DNA from: Cladobotryum mycophilum
Taxonomy: Eukaryota; Ascomycota; Sordariomycetes; Hypocreales; Hypocreaceae
Assembly: GCA_036429605.1 (NCBI GenBank)
Contig: CM071591.1
Coordinates: 4,836,001-4,900,000, forward strand
Reading direction: 5' to 3'
Length of the DNA stretch: 64,000 nt
Shown: one piece after another, positions 33,898 to 45,689 of the stretch
Numbering within the stretch: position 1 is the first letter of the stretch
Layout: every line of letters begins with the position of its first letter
Translations under genes and position numbers: made by a program
The notes under the pieces: model-generated
What the model saw: only the letters and a program-made list of their open reading frames with translations
Database searches by the model: none
What the model was told of the DNA's origin: nothing

Positions 33898-36371
33898 ATG
33901 GAGGATCCCTACAAGCTCAGCGTGATTCAAGAGAATCCTATTGGCGATAGTCTTAAAGGACTTCACAGTTGTTTTGCTTCGGCCTGCCGCAAAAAGGGCG
34001 TTTCCAATGAATCGAGCTCCATCGACAAATTGGACAAGGATAGTGATAATAACCCCCCTCTTCATTAATCCATCTTACTGACACTGTCACAGTTCTGCAG
34101 GATCTAGCTCTCGAGGTTCTTTCCTTGCTACCAACCCTACATGCATCCCGCAAACTCCCCTCCGCCGGGAGAGCCAAGAGTCTTTTCGCAGACATTTTGA
34201 GACTCAACTTTGCTACGACTGAAGGCAATTTCGACTTCACCAACATCAAACCCCTGTTTATTGCCGTTCTTGATGAGAAGCCCGATGTCGAAATATGGGA
34301 GAAGGTCTACAAAGCCGTTTCCGAACATACCCCCTCCACAATCGATACTATCCTCCGTCAAGGATACACCTTTCCGTTTTGCGTCCAGTGGGGTCGTCAA
34401 TTCCTCCGAGCTTCGTGAATTCATGGACCCTATGCTTCAAGCTGAGCTCGGAGATATCTGGTTCGATCTTGATATATACGGCACTTTTTTCGAGTCAGTT
34501 GCTGGTCTCAAGGAGGCGGCCGATATTGTTTTCAAAACATGTTGCAAGGGCGACAAACCGCTCTTTGATCAGGGTTGGAGGGATTGGCCAGATGATACAA
34601 GCGAGAAAAATGTCATTGCTTGGCTTGAAAAGATTACCCAGCACCTAGCCGAGACCGCAGAGCACCACACATCGATTGCCATTCGACAGCAATTTGTGGG
34701 ACTACCGCACAAGCCGCTGAAAGGCTCTGTTGCAGATCGCAAGCTGGATGTGGGGTTCGTCAACAATGCCCAGTCTCTAGCACTTTTGACGCATCATTGG
34801 TCACAAATCCTGGTTCCGGGAGAGCTTAAGAAGAACTCTGCCGATGATGTCTTGAAGACCTGGCTTGATTTAGAGAAGTATGTCCGCGAGGTCTTTAGGA
34901 CCCAGGATACGCGCCGTTTTGTTCTCGGATTCACACTATGTGGTCCGATAATGCGCATATGGAATTTTGACCGTATCGGGGCCATTGGGTCGACCAAACT
35001 CGACGTTAATCAGGATGGACTACAATTCGTGTCGGTAATTCTTGGGTTTCTTTGCATGGACAGAGAAGCTCTTGGATTTGACCCTACCATCATTAAAACG
35101 TGGGATAAGCGATACATCGAGATTGACCATGAGGGTCAACAAAAACGTCTTATTTTGGATAGGTTGATGAGCCGATCCGCTGGTATCGTCACTCGAGGCA
35201 CAACTTGCTGGGAGGCGTATCTTGAGGGAGAACCACAAGTTAGGATGGTCCTGAAAGACTCCTGGCAGCCCACGGAGCGCAACGAAGGCGAGCTGCTAAG
35301 ATTGGCAACTGAAAAGAAAGTTACCAACATGGTACGGCATTACTACAGCGAGACGGTTCAAGCCGGCGGTCTTGTGGATGATGTACAAAATAACATTAGA
35401 AAAGGGTTGAATGTCGGGCATGGCAAGAGGACGAATCGACCTCAAAAACCATCTCCCAATCGAGTTTTCCCAGCTCGATTATGCATGCGGGACATCATCC
35501 AATCTCGTTCCGCAGGTTCGAAGCGGTCTTCGAGTCAATCGGGGATGGCCGAATCGTCGAGCAAACGTCACCGTTCGGAATCGCCGACAAAGCAAGAGGC
35601 GACGATGCCTGGGAATCGGGTGCATCAACGGATCATCATGCGAGACTATGGAGACCCTATTTATTGTGCCGAGTCACTGGCAGTGTTGCTCGAAAGCATA
35701 GCGCAGTGTGTGGGAGGCCACAAAGCCTTGTACGACGCAGGCATCCTGCATCGCGATATATCTCTCAATAACCTCTTGATCAACACTGATCGGAGCGATG
35801 CCTCCCATTTGGGATTTCTAATTGACCTTGATCTTGCAGTCAAGGTCTCCCGGGAAGAAGCCTCGGGAGCGGCAAGTAGGACCGGCACAAGGGCGTTCAT
35901 GTCGATCGGAGTGCTTCGGGGGAACCCCATTCATTTATGGATGATCTCGAATCATTTTTCTGGGTCCTCTATTGGATCTGCATTCATTATTTGAGCCCAG
36001 AAGAGTATCAGATCGTCGAAAGGTTTGAGAGGTGGAACTATATGCATAGTTCGACAGAGTTGGCCAGCTCAAAACTCGGTATTATTGCGGTAGAAGATTT
36101 CTTCAATCAGACAATAGATGAATACTGCACTGAATACTACAGGCCCCTGATGCCATGCCTGCGTAGGTTACGAAATATCATATTTGTAGATGGTGGATGG
36201 TGGAAGAAGGAAGACTTGGGGTTATATAGATCGATCCAAGATGTTCTGCGCGAAGCCAAGAAAGACCTCGAGGAACAGACAGTAACAAGGGGAATTACGA
36301 GTAATGAGAGTAATGAACAGCAACAAGAGGAATCAAGAGTAATAGACAGTGGCGAGGGGAATCAGGAGTAA
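33898..36371 (+). CDS. FunK1-type protein kinase-like protein (two frame breaks)
   Basis: Exons 33898..34042 and 34093..36371; 807 residues when two compensating single-base errors are corrected. The N-terminal half has the FunK1 flank ('IQENPIG', 'DEKPDVEIWEKVYKAVSEHT', 'VVNSSELREFMDPML'). A kinase domain follows with 'GILHRDISLNNLLIN' (catalytic loop) and 'FLIDLDLAV' (DLD replacing DFG), then 'TGTRAFMSIGVL' and 'MDDLESFFWVLYWICIHY'. These are hallmarks of fungal-type kinase FunK1. Frame breaks lie in a C5 run at 34330-34334 (one base too many) and a G5 run at 35918-35922 (one too few). FunK1 genes are lineage-expanded in fungi and their function is unknown. The C-terminus is Glu/Gln/Ser-rich and encoded by a tandem repeat whose unit contains the stop codon. 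Confidence 0.85.
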
Positions 36372-36455
36372 TGGACAGCAACAAGAGGAATCAAGAGTAA
36401 CAGACAGTGACGAGGGGAATCAGGAGTAATGGACAGCAACACAGGGAATCAGGAG
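36309..36455. repeat. 58-bp minisatellite overlapping the FunK1 stop codon
   Basis: Two nearly identical 58-bp units (36309-36366 and 36367-36424, about four mismatches) are followed by a partial third. The first unit is coding and the TAA stop (36369-36371) falls at the start of the second. Because 58 is not a multiple of three, a change in copy number would not extend the protein in the same frame. Confidence 0.9.
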
Positions 36456-36931
36456 TAATAAGGGGCAACAGACGGCAAGGGGACTCGAGGGTAACGATAG
36501 AAATGAACAGAAACAAGAGCAATCTTGTGCAAGAATAGAATTAGAAATCAAAGACTTTTCACCTTTGCGTGCCGCCTATTAATGATGAAAATTGTCTCTC
36601 GTCAGGATCTGAACGAATCTCACTTATGGATCATGGATCTTAGACTTGGCCCCCCTGTATTCTTAGTGGAGAGGCTGAAATCTAAGACAATAACCCCCAC
36701 CATGTTTGTAGAAAAAAAAAAGAAAGATCCATGGATGTCTTTGTTTGGCTCTTCCGTCTGTCTGCCATGTTTCCTGAATATATCCTTTAATGATCCGCAA
36801 CCCATTGATTCCTCTTCACGCGTGCACTCCATGGCTACTCTAGCTGCCTATCCCCTATTGCTCTTGGCTGACTGATAGCCCGAAGGCGTCGATGTCTGTT
36901 CCTATTTCTGCTGGCCGACACGACCATTGCC
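36372..36931. other. Short intergenic region
   Basis: About 560 bases hold the minisatellite end, then the 5' flank of the glycosyltransferase. No coding signal. Confidence 0.6.
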
Positions 36932-38250
36932 ATGAGTGCTCGACCTACAGACTGGTCGCCTTTTCATAATGGTGGGGGATGGAAGACGTTGGACGATGAT
37001 AATGTTGCCCCAGGACACCGGTCAAAACTTGGAGATATCCTGTCGTCGAGACGAACCCGACTTGCAAGCTGCATCGGCGCGATACTCGTTCTTCTCCTGC
37101 TGCTCAGCTCCCGAAGCCGCACGGATTTGCCTAGCATGTCTGCATGGCACCAGACAACCTCCAAACAAATCGACCGTTCGAAGCATACGTATATGTCGCC
37201 GCCCGCCGACTCGATCGATTGGACCCGATTCGCCTACTTTCAATATGTCACCAATGATGAATATCTGTGCAACTCTATCATGATCTTCGAGGCCCTACAT
37301 CAACTGGGAAGCAAGGCAGACCGGGTGTTGCTATACCCATTCCAGATGATGGTCAATCCCAACTCGAAAGAAGTGAATGACGACCAGACACGACTGTTGA
37401 TCAAGGCGCGCGATGAGTACAATGTTCGGTTGAAGCCCGTTACGGTGCAGCGCAAGGCAAATGAGGATCGTACGTCTCGTTATTCTACATGCATGCATGT
37501 GTACACGCTTGCTCCCCTAGTCTCGCATCTGACTCTCGCATCTGCACAGCAACCTGGGCCAGTTCGTATACGAAGCTACTTGCCTTTAACCAAACGCAAT
37601 ACGACCGAGTTCTATCGCTAGATTCCGATGCGACCGTCCTGCAGTCAATGGACGAGCTCTTCCTGCTACCTCCATGCCCCGCCGCCATGCCCCGCGCATA
37701 CTGGCTGCTCCCCGACGAAAACACGCTCTCTTCCCAGCTCATATTGGTGCAACCCAGCGCAGCCGAGTTTCGACGTGTGCATGCTGCCATTGAGGATGCC
37801 GACCACGGCCAATACGACATGGAGATTGTGAATACTCTCTATCGAGACAGCGCCATGGTTCTGCCCCATCGTCCGTACGACATGCTCTCGGCCGAGTTTC
37901 GCAGGGAACAGCACGAGCAGTACCTAGGCTCAGCGCAGGAGGAATGGGATCCCATCGCGGTCTACGAGGCGGCCAAGTTTGTGCACTTTTCCGACTGGCC
38001 GGTTCCCAAGCCGTGGATTCCGATGGAGCTTGATTTGCGTGAGGAGAAGCAACCGCGCTGCACCGTGACAAAGGACGGGGTCGAGAATTGTGCTGATAGA
38101 GATATTTGGGTGGAGTTGTATAGGGATTTCCTTCGGAGACGCATAGTAAGTGCACCAACATGTAATACTTATTTGTATTACTGGAGACGGGACTCTTTTT
38201 TTCTTCTAATCTTACAGACTAACAAGCGGGTAGGACATTTGCTATATTGA
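36932..38250 (+). CDS. GT8/GNT1-like glycosyltransferase, type II membrane protein
   Basis: Exons 36932..37469, 37550..38145 and 38218..38250; 388 residues. A cytoplasmic tail of about 45 residues precedes one hydrophobic segment (about 46-62, 'CIGAILVLLLLL') with no signal-peptidase-like site, as expected for a Golgi type II enzyme. The catalytic domain starts with 'FAYFQYVTNDEYLCNSIMIF'. Across intron 1 the frame reads 'TWASSYTKLLAFNQTQYDRV' and then 'LSLDSDATV', where Asp204-Ser-Asp206 is the DxD metal/nucleotide-sugar motif. 'AKFVHFSDWPVPKPW' is the conserved C-terminal HFSDxPxxKPW block. Fungal members resemble yeast GNT1 (N-acetylglucosaminyltransferase) or glycogenin-like GT8 proteins. 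The donor sugar cannot be decided here. It adds sugar to glycans in the secretory pathway. Confidence 0.9.
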
Positions 38251-39148
38251 GTGAGTGATGCGGTCGGGAAGCTACATGATGTGATGTACGTAGATGGCGG
38301 CGGATATCTGGCGTTGGGTACCTACTTGTAACATACATGCGCGGGACGCGGGAGTTTGCATGCTGATCTACCTAGTAATATGATACTAATATCCATGGAT
38401 CAAAAGTAATAATCATATGCGTTAATCGTAGTTCTATACTCCGATGTCACTGCTTATGTGAAAATTGATGATTGCTTGACAGTGCTTGATAGTGCTAGCT
38501 GTGTCGATGAGCATCCCCTGCCCAGGTGATGTTGGAAGCGTCCGCCTCAGTCCAACCCTGTAAGTGTTCGGCCAGTCTCCGAGGCGTGACGAGGTGCAAT
38601 CAGAGCTACAGTGGTGTGGCAGACATCAAATGTACCGAGACTTGCAGCCATTCAAAGCATTCCATGTTGATGCAAGTTTCCGTTATTGACTCACTACACA
38701 TAATCTGACAATCAGAGTGCAGTCCAAGTCCTCTTGTCACGGGTCCTCCGTGTAACTTTTCATGGCCTGTGTTGTGACGGGGGATCAAGAAGAATACTTG
38801 CACGTATGGAATGCGGAGGCGGGAGTGGGGAAAAGTCGAGCTGTACATGACGAGAGATGTTCTGTTCCCCCGTCACTGGAGGCGTAACGTCTAGTACCTT
38901 AGGTAGTCTACGTGCAGGCATGCATGCATAACAATTCCGTCCGTGTTTCATCAGAACTTGCAAGGCACAACAAAAGGCACACGTCTGGACGGCCTACGGT
39001 TCCACGCCACTGTGTATATATATTGCATCGCAATTAATTTCCAGAACCCCCCTTCCCAGCTGATGTCAAACTCAACAAACACCACCTCCCGCCTTTATCG
39101 CTCATCATCTCACTTCCCTTTCGAGACGACAAAGAATACATTACTACA
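38251..39148. other. Intergenic region upstream of Argonaute
   Basis: About 900 bases with no gene. Short ORFs are domain-free. A TATATA element is near 39015, about 130 bases before the Argonaute start. Confidence 0.6.
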
Positions 39149-40944
39149 ATGTCCTATCGTGGCGGACAGAGCCAGCGAGGAGGACAAAGCCGTGGAGGAG
39201 GAGGAGGAGGGGGACCTCGTGGAGGATCTCGTGGAGGTCCCCGCGGCGGAGGCGGCGGTGGAGGCTCATTTAGAGGCGGCTTTGGAGGCCGTGAGCCCCC
39301 ACAAGTGTTTTCGTAAGTGCCCCATGAACTAATACCACCAGTGCTGCCCATCTTCGTTAGACCACATCTACCTACCTATGGATGGGATGTCAGACGCGAA
39401 AACCAAACAAAAGACCAAAACAAACTACTAATCAATTTCGTTCCCCAGTCCTGCCGGCGGAATACCCACTCCGGACCCGAATGTAACCAAGATCGAGGAT
39501 GCTCTCCAGTCCAACAAGGCGCTCGATCTCGGCAGGCTAAGCTTGCATGATGCGTTCCCCAACCGACCCGGCTACGGCGCAAAGGGAGCCGGCGTGACGC
39601 TGTGGGCAAACTACATTGCACTGACGGCGTCGCCCAAGCTCGTTCTCTACCGATACGACCTCTCGGTTTCCCCTCCCGCCGCGGGCAAGAAGTTGACGCA
39701 GGTCGTTCGTCTCCTGCTGGAGGCACCGGAGCTGGACTCGTTCAAGGAGGACCTCGTGAGCGACTTTAGGTCCACGCTCATCTGCCGCCAGAAATTCGAG
39801 GACCAGACTGTTACTGTAACGTATCGATCCGAGGGCGAGGAGGAACCCAAGCCCAACGCTGTCCAGCACCAGGTGAAGCTTCTGTTTACCAACGTCTTGG
39901 CCGTGTCCGATCTGGTGGATTACCTCACGTCGACCAACGTGGCCGCCCGGTACGAAGAGCAGCTGCCCATGATCCAGGCCTTCAACATTTTCCTCAACCA
40001 CTACTCCAAGTCGGCGGGCAATCTCGCCTCCATCGGGGCGTCCAAGACCTTTTCCCTGAGCGAGGAGTCCGCCACCTGGGATCTCCAGAACTGCCTCACC
40101 GCCATACGTGGCTTCTTCGCCAGTGTTCGCGCAGCGACGGGCCGTGTCCTGGTCAACGTCAATGTCAGCCACGGCGCCTTTTACCAGGCGGGCCCCCTCG
40201 ACCAGTTCGTCGTTCGGTTCGGGGGCCATAACCTGTACAAGCTGGAAAAGTTCATCAAGAAACTCCGAGTCAGAACTACCCACCTCAAGGCCAAGGTGGA
40301 CAAGAGCGGAAGGGAGATTCAGCGGATAAAGACCATCTTTAGTCTTGCCAACAAGAACGATGGGCATGGTCTGCCGCATCCTCCCAAGGTGAGCCAGTTC
40401 GGCGCTGGGCCAAAGGGAGTCGAGTTTTGGCTGGAAGAATCGGCTTCTACTTCTTCTGCTTCTGTCCCTGCCTCTGCCTCTGCCTCTGGCGGAAAGAAAA
40501 AGGGCGGCAAAGGTGCCAAAAGCCAGGGAGGTCAGCCTGCTGCTGCTGCTGCTACGGGCGGGAGGTACATTAACGTCTATGATTTCTTTGTCAAATGTGA
40601 GTAAACTCATTGCGCATCTTAGAGCATACCAACAGCCACTAACATTCATGATTCATGCAGCACATGGTATTCACATTGCTAACCCTAGCTTGCCCGTCGT
40701 CAATGTTGGCAACAGAGAGCACCCCATGTATCTGCCGCTCCAGGTCTGCACTGTCGTGCCAGGCCAGCCTGCCAATGTTAAGCTTGAGCCATCTCAGACG
40801 CAGCAAATGATTCGGTTTGCGGTTCGCAGGCCGGCTGAGAATGCTACATCTATTGTGATGAGCGGGTTGAAAACTGCAGGCCTGTCTCCGAATACAAACC
40901 CTCTGCTGGTAAGTCTTTTATCTCGATTTTATGCCTTTCCATGA

Positions 40945-41012
<68 letters not shown>

Positions 41013-42535
41013 ATGACTGGATGGTGGGTGCAAATACTAAGACTTTACAGGGCAAATTTGGCATCACTACTTCCCCAAACCTCATCACCGTTCCAGGCCG
41101 TGTTCTCATGAGCCCCAAGGTTGTGTATAACCAGAGTTCAATCCCAACGATATCGGGCAGTTGGAACATGGTGCCACGCGGTGGCCCCAGTCTCAAGTTC
41201 AACGCCGGTGGAAGACTGCAAAAGTGGTCTTGTCTGTACATCAACATGGCGGAAATATACCCAAACGCCCAGAGGTTCACACCCGATAGCCTGAACGACC
41301 TGATGCACAAATTCCATACTGTCCTGAACGAGACCGGCATCATGGCCAGCCCACCCCTGCCGCCGCAGCCGTTGAAACTGAATGGCACCGATGACCCCCA
41401 ACTCGATGCTTTGTTTAAGCGGGCTTCGACCTCTCTGCAGCTACTCTTCATCATCCTGCCCGCGACTCCCATTCCGCTATATAACCGCATCAAGCACCTC
41501 GGGGATGTGGTGTACGGAATCCACACCATCTGCAGCGTCGGCACCAAGATTTCCAAGCCCCAGGGCCAGGACCAGTACTTCCGCAACGAGGCCCTCAAGT
41601 TTAACCTAAAGCTCGGTGGAAGTAACCAGGTCATTGAGCCTACGCGCTTGGGATTTGTCGGCGAGAACAAGACCATGATTGTCGGCATCGACGTTACCCA
41701 TCCCTCGCCGGGGTCGGCTTCCACGGCGCCGAGTATTGCCGGTATGGTTGCCAGCGTTGATAAGTGGCTCGGCCAGTGGCCCGCTGTTCTCAGTCTCCAG
41801 TCCAAGGCACGTCAGGAGATGGTGTCGGATCTCAAGGCTATGCTCCAGTCGCGCTTGCGGTTGTGGCGCGAGAGGGGCAAACACGCCACTCTTCCGGAGA
41901 ACATTCTCATATACCGGGACGGCGTCTCAGAGGGCCAGTACCAGCTCGTCCTGAACGAAGAGCTGCCGCTGCTCCGCAGTGCCTGCGCGGAATCCTACAA
42001 GGCCGCCAACCAAAAGGAGCCGCGCCTGACCATCATCATCGTCGGCAAGCGTCACCACACGCGCTTCTACCCGACGCAGCTGTCCGACGCCGATAACTCG
42101 GGCAACACCAAGGCCGGCACCGTGGTCGACCGGGGCGTTACCGAGGCGAGGAGCTGGGATTTCTTCCTGCAGGCGCACACGGCACTGCAGGGGACCGCCC
42201 GTCCCGCGCACTACTACGTGGTGCTGGACGAGATCTTCCGCCAGCGGTATGCGAAGACGCCTGGGAAGATTGCGGACGAGCTACAGGAGCTGACGCAGAG
42301 CATGTGCTTCACGTTTGGTCGGGCCACCAAGGCCGTGAGCATCTGCACGCCTGCGTACTACGCCGATATCTTGTGCGAGCGAGCCCGGTGCTACCTCAGC
42401 AACTTGTTTGACAGCCCGAGTAACTCGGCTGCGCCATCGGTGGCGGGTAGTCTTGAGGGCGTTCCTGGATCGGGACCTTCTCAGGGGGACTTGCAGATTC
42501 ATAGGAACCTGAGGGATACCATGTTCTACATCTAA
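39149..42535 (+). CDS. Argonaute (QDE-2-like), RNA silencing slicer
   Basis: Exons 39149..39312, 39449..40596, 40661..40908 and 41051..42535; 1014 residues. The N-terminus is a Gly/Arg-rich RGG region (residues 1-50). The Argonaute N domain, DUF1785/linker and PAZ follow. A low-complexity Ser/Ala/Gly/Lys insert lies at about residues 410-445. The MID and PIWI domains fill the last exon. The PIWI tetrad is complete: Asp734 ('GIDVTHP'), Glu776 ('ARQEMVSDL'), Asp810 ('YRDGVSEGQ') and Asp959 ('PAYYADI'). Asp replaces the animal His at the last position, as in budding-yeast Argonautes (DEDD). It should bind small RNAs and cleave targets in the cytoplasm (quelling/RNAi). Intron 3 carries long (TC)n and (TA)n tracts. 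No Dicer or RdRP is nearby. Confidence 0.96.
40946..41009. repeat. (TC)n plus (TA)n microsatellites in Argonaute intron 3
   Basis: A run of about 16 TC units is followed directly by about 14 TA units. Together they make up nearly half of the 142-nt intron 40909-41050, between the donor and a normal acceptor. Confidence 0.95.
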
Positions 42536-42828
42536 GTGAGGAAGGGGGCCGATATTTTGAACTTTGGTATATACATGACGAAAGTTTTGGACAAATTGTA
42601 TCGATGTGGAAGCGTGGAGGAAGGGGACGAAAGACATTTAAGGAATGGAGATATTATGCGATCACTAGGAAGGATTTTATGAGTAGATGACCTTTGTTAT
42701 TCACCGTTTATTGGAAATATATTGACATTAAATACATCCATTGTTTTCATATGCTGGTATTATCCGTCATGGTCTAAACTCGATCTGATTTGCCTATGCA
42801 CAGCAAGCAACTTCCACTACTGAGGTAT

Positions 42829-44199
42829 CTAGAGGCTCTCCGGGCTAAAGTTGCTCGTCGGCCTCAGCCCCAAACCCGACTTTTCATACATCATATCAAG
42901 AGCCTTCATCTGCGCCAGACTATCCTCGTTCGAGACAAAGGCTCCCGTTCCCTCCCTGCCCCGCACCCGATTCACAAACTGCTCCAGCATGTGTCGGTAT
43001 GTCTGCCAGTAAATCTCTGACGGTTGGTCGACGCCCATTTCCTGGTAGGTGTAGGCCTTTTTTGTCTCCTTTTTCACGAACGTCTTGACGACCTGGTTGG
43101 TTTCCTTGTTTGTGACGACGAACTCGTCCTCGATGTCGATGCGGTGGTAGAATGCCGATAGCATAAAGTTGGCAAAATGTACTTTGCGCGTCCTGGTCGT
43201 CTCTTCGCCTTCTGCTGCGCCCTCGCCTTCGACTACCACGGGGCGATGCGTGACCGTCACGGTAGGTGACGAAAGCTCCTTCAGCGAGCTTCTGTGTGTA
43301 CCCTCGAGCTCACCCACAGCACCGCCGGGAAATCGAAACGTGGCCTTGTAGCTCGCATCGCACTGGTCGTACGGCGCGGGCATCTTCACCATCTCGCACG
43401 ACTCGCACGCCTCGGGCTCCGTCCCAAACGTGTTCCTCAGCGCGGCCACGTTGTATGTCCCCAGGTCCATGGCCGCGCCGCCGGAAAGCTCGTACTTGAA
43501 ACGAATATCGTCGTCCTTGAACATGACGGCGGGTATGATGGTCCTGGTGTGCACGCGGGCAATGTTGGGTTGATCGACGTAGCTCATGAAGCACGCCCAG
43601 GCGGGGGTGAAGCGGTTGTGGAAGGCCTCCATCAGTATGGGCGCATTGGGCTGCGAGAGGAGGGGGACTTGAAGAGGATTTCAGCCTCGGCGGCGTTGGA
43701 GGTGGAGGGCTTCTCCAGGAGGACGTGTTTCCCCTTGGCGAGGGCGCGGAGCGTCCACTCGAAATGGAGGCCGTTGGGGAGGGGAATGTAGACCACGTCT
43801 ACCTCGGGGTCATCGAGAATAGCTATACGAATGCCGGTAAGAGGAAGATCTTTGAGGTATAGTTGTATTTGAACGCACCTTCATAGCTGTCACTGACATG
43901 GGGAATGCCGTGCTTCTTCGCATACGCCTCAGCTTTAGCCTTGTCGCGCGCCGCGACGGTATAGATGATGACTTCGGGATGGCTCTTGGCTGGGATAAAA
44001 AGGGCCATTGGCCTGAATTTGTGTTGATATCCCCATGTCAGTTCATGTTTTTGGATCGTCCTATCCACTTGGGGGTTTTCACTCACGCAATGTTGGCGGC
44101 ACCGAGGATGCCGAATTTAAGTGCACTGTCCTGCTTTTTGAGGGCTGGAGGGTTGAAGATGAGCCAGTTGCGGCGGAGAAAGCCAATTACTGAGGCCAT
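42829..44199 (-). CDS. GFO/IDH/MocA-family oxidoreductase (dihydrodiol dehydrogenase-like; one frame break)
   Basis: Exons 44087..44199, 43879..44012 and 42829..43822; 413 residues after one base is restored. 'LKFGILGAANIAPMAL' is the Rossmann GxxGxA NAD(P) motif, 'YTVAARDKAKAEAYAKKHGI' the second strand and adenosine-binding Arg, and 'VVYIPLPNGLHFEWTLRALAKGKHVLLEKP' the EKP active-site block (Lys of EKP is conserved). The frame breaks in a five-base G run (plus 43662-43666) within the following helix; one more base joins it to 'NAPILMEAFHNRFTPAW'. The C-terminal alpha/beta domain has 'GGAAMDLGTYNVAALR', the family's substrate-domain Asp-Leu-Gly-x-Tyr signature. Fungal homologues oxidise sugars such as D-xylose or trans-dihydrodiols with NADP; substrate unknown here. 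The gene is convergent with Argonaute, 293 bases away. Confidence 0.87.
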
Positions 44200-45689
44200 G
44201 GCGATTGTTGTTTCTGATGAGAACTGGGGGGCAGTAGAGCAACTTTGTAAGAAGATGTAAATAGTGAACTGCACCAAGCTGTTTACACCAAGATTGAATT
44301 ATAATGTGAGAATGTATCGTGCTGGTTGTTTGTGAATAAGCACGCTATATATAAGAAAAGAGTGGTTCTTGTGGGTGTGAGAAATGGCACTTTAATCAGT
44401 GTGCAGGCATTAACATGAGGCTATTCGCACTCATAAATGGGGAATGGGATTGGTTCCAAGTCCGTAATCCGGTCGGTGGGCCCAGGGGTCTTTTATGGGC
44501 GTTATACGAGCTTGAGCAAGGGACAGCCACTGGACGTTGATGATACGGAGCCCTGGAGGGGTAGGTAGAGCCCTGGACCTTGGAGGTGACTGCCTGAGCT
44601 TCTAGTAGGTGAGCTAGGCGTGTTGGGCAGGAGCGCTTCTAGGGCCGAGTGCTGTAAAAATGTAGATTACCTGGGGAAGGTAGCTGAAGGGGCGTTGAAA
44701 GGGGGCTCAAGTTGGAAAAAACAACCACCGCCACCTTCACACGACAGACGTGGTCTTTTATTTCGTTTCTTGAAAGGCGTATTCAAGGTGGATCACTCGA
44801 TATGTCACCGGACTCCGGGTTTCATTCCCGGTCCACGTTTCTTTTTCTTCTACCGATTGCAACCTCGTTGGCGAGGAAGTTTCCGCTAGTGTGGCGATTT
44901 CGCTACAGAGGCGAGGTAAATGCTTCCCCCTCGATGGATCTGCTCTGGATCAACGTTTCCTTACAATCTCTATAGCGAGCGCCATTGAGACAGATGACGA
45001 GATAACGATGAAACCTGACGTACCAGGAACTGCAGAGTTTGGATTGCCCCAGTTTACTCTGGCGAGCTGATACCGCCCGAGCGACCAGCCCGAAGCAACC
45101 GAAAGAACCCGCCATCGAAATCATCCTCCACATGCCGGCACTATCCAAACCCCAGCTGACACATGGAAGATGGCGGCGCCACGGTGTAACCAGGCCATCC
45201 GCCGGGGCGGTCTATCCACAACAGCGGGCCGCGCCATTCTCTGAAGAAACGGGGCCGTTGGGCGTTGTCATTGGTTTGGTTTGTGGATATGGGTGTGTTG
45301 GAGTGAGTTGGGTTCGATTCCTCACAATCACAGCGTTATTAGCTTTCGGGTCTATACCTCATCACGAACCATGGAGCGGACCCATCTATTTTGACGTCGT
45401 GGAGGGAGATCACTTCAAGGTCAGAGACATTTCAACTGTCACAAACCTAAGCCCTAGTGGGCGCAAATAGTGCACAGTTTGCCAATGAGGCCTCGACTTG
45501 GGCAATTCAACCCATGGAAATGAATGCCTGGAATTTGCCGGTATACTCAAATGTCTGTATAGTCCCTAGTACCCAACCGGGATGGGCCTTGGGACAGTAC
45601 CATCGCAGGCAGCACCCTGGGGCCAATCTTTCCATTCAATCACCTCAACACCAACAATCAGTTCGGAATTTACACAAGATTCTTGGATG
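44200..45689. other. Gene-poor region
   Basis: About 1.5 kb upstream of the oxidoreductase. A tRNA-like T-arm sequence near 44815-44835 was examined and rejected. The plus ORF 45039-45470 has no recognisable domain. The region leads into the SNF2-type relic and may contain its degraded upstream part. Confidence 0.5.

Noticed and set aside
39154..39351. Proline-rich minus-strand ORF at the Argonaute start
   Set aside because: It is the antisense of the glycine-rich RGG region.
39537..40649. 370-codon minus-strand ORF opposite Argonaute
   Set aside because: It is a shadow of the GC-rich Argonaute coding strand with no domain; the sense product is unequivocal.
40931..41050. N-terminal extension of the Argonaute last exon reading Ser-Leu and Ile-Tyr repeats
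   Set aside because: It is translated microsatellite inside intron 3, with good donor and acceptor sites on either side.
44750..44841. Possible tRNA: CCGGG-loop-CCCGG T-arm with a nearly complementary 5' end
   Set aside because: The T-stem and six of seven acceptor pairs can form, but there is no A-box or D-arm and no convincing anticodon stem, and the span is 91 nt.
45305..45320. B-box-like GGTTCGATTCC
   Set aside because: No A-box, acceptor stem or cloverleaf can be built around it.
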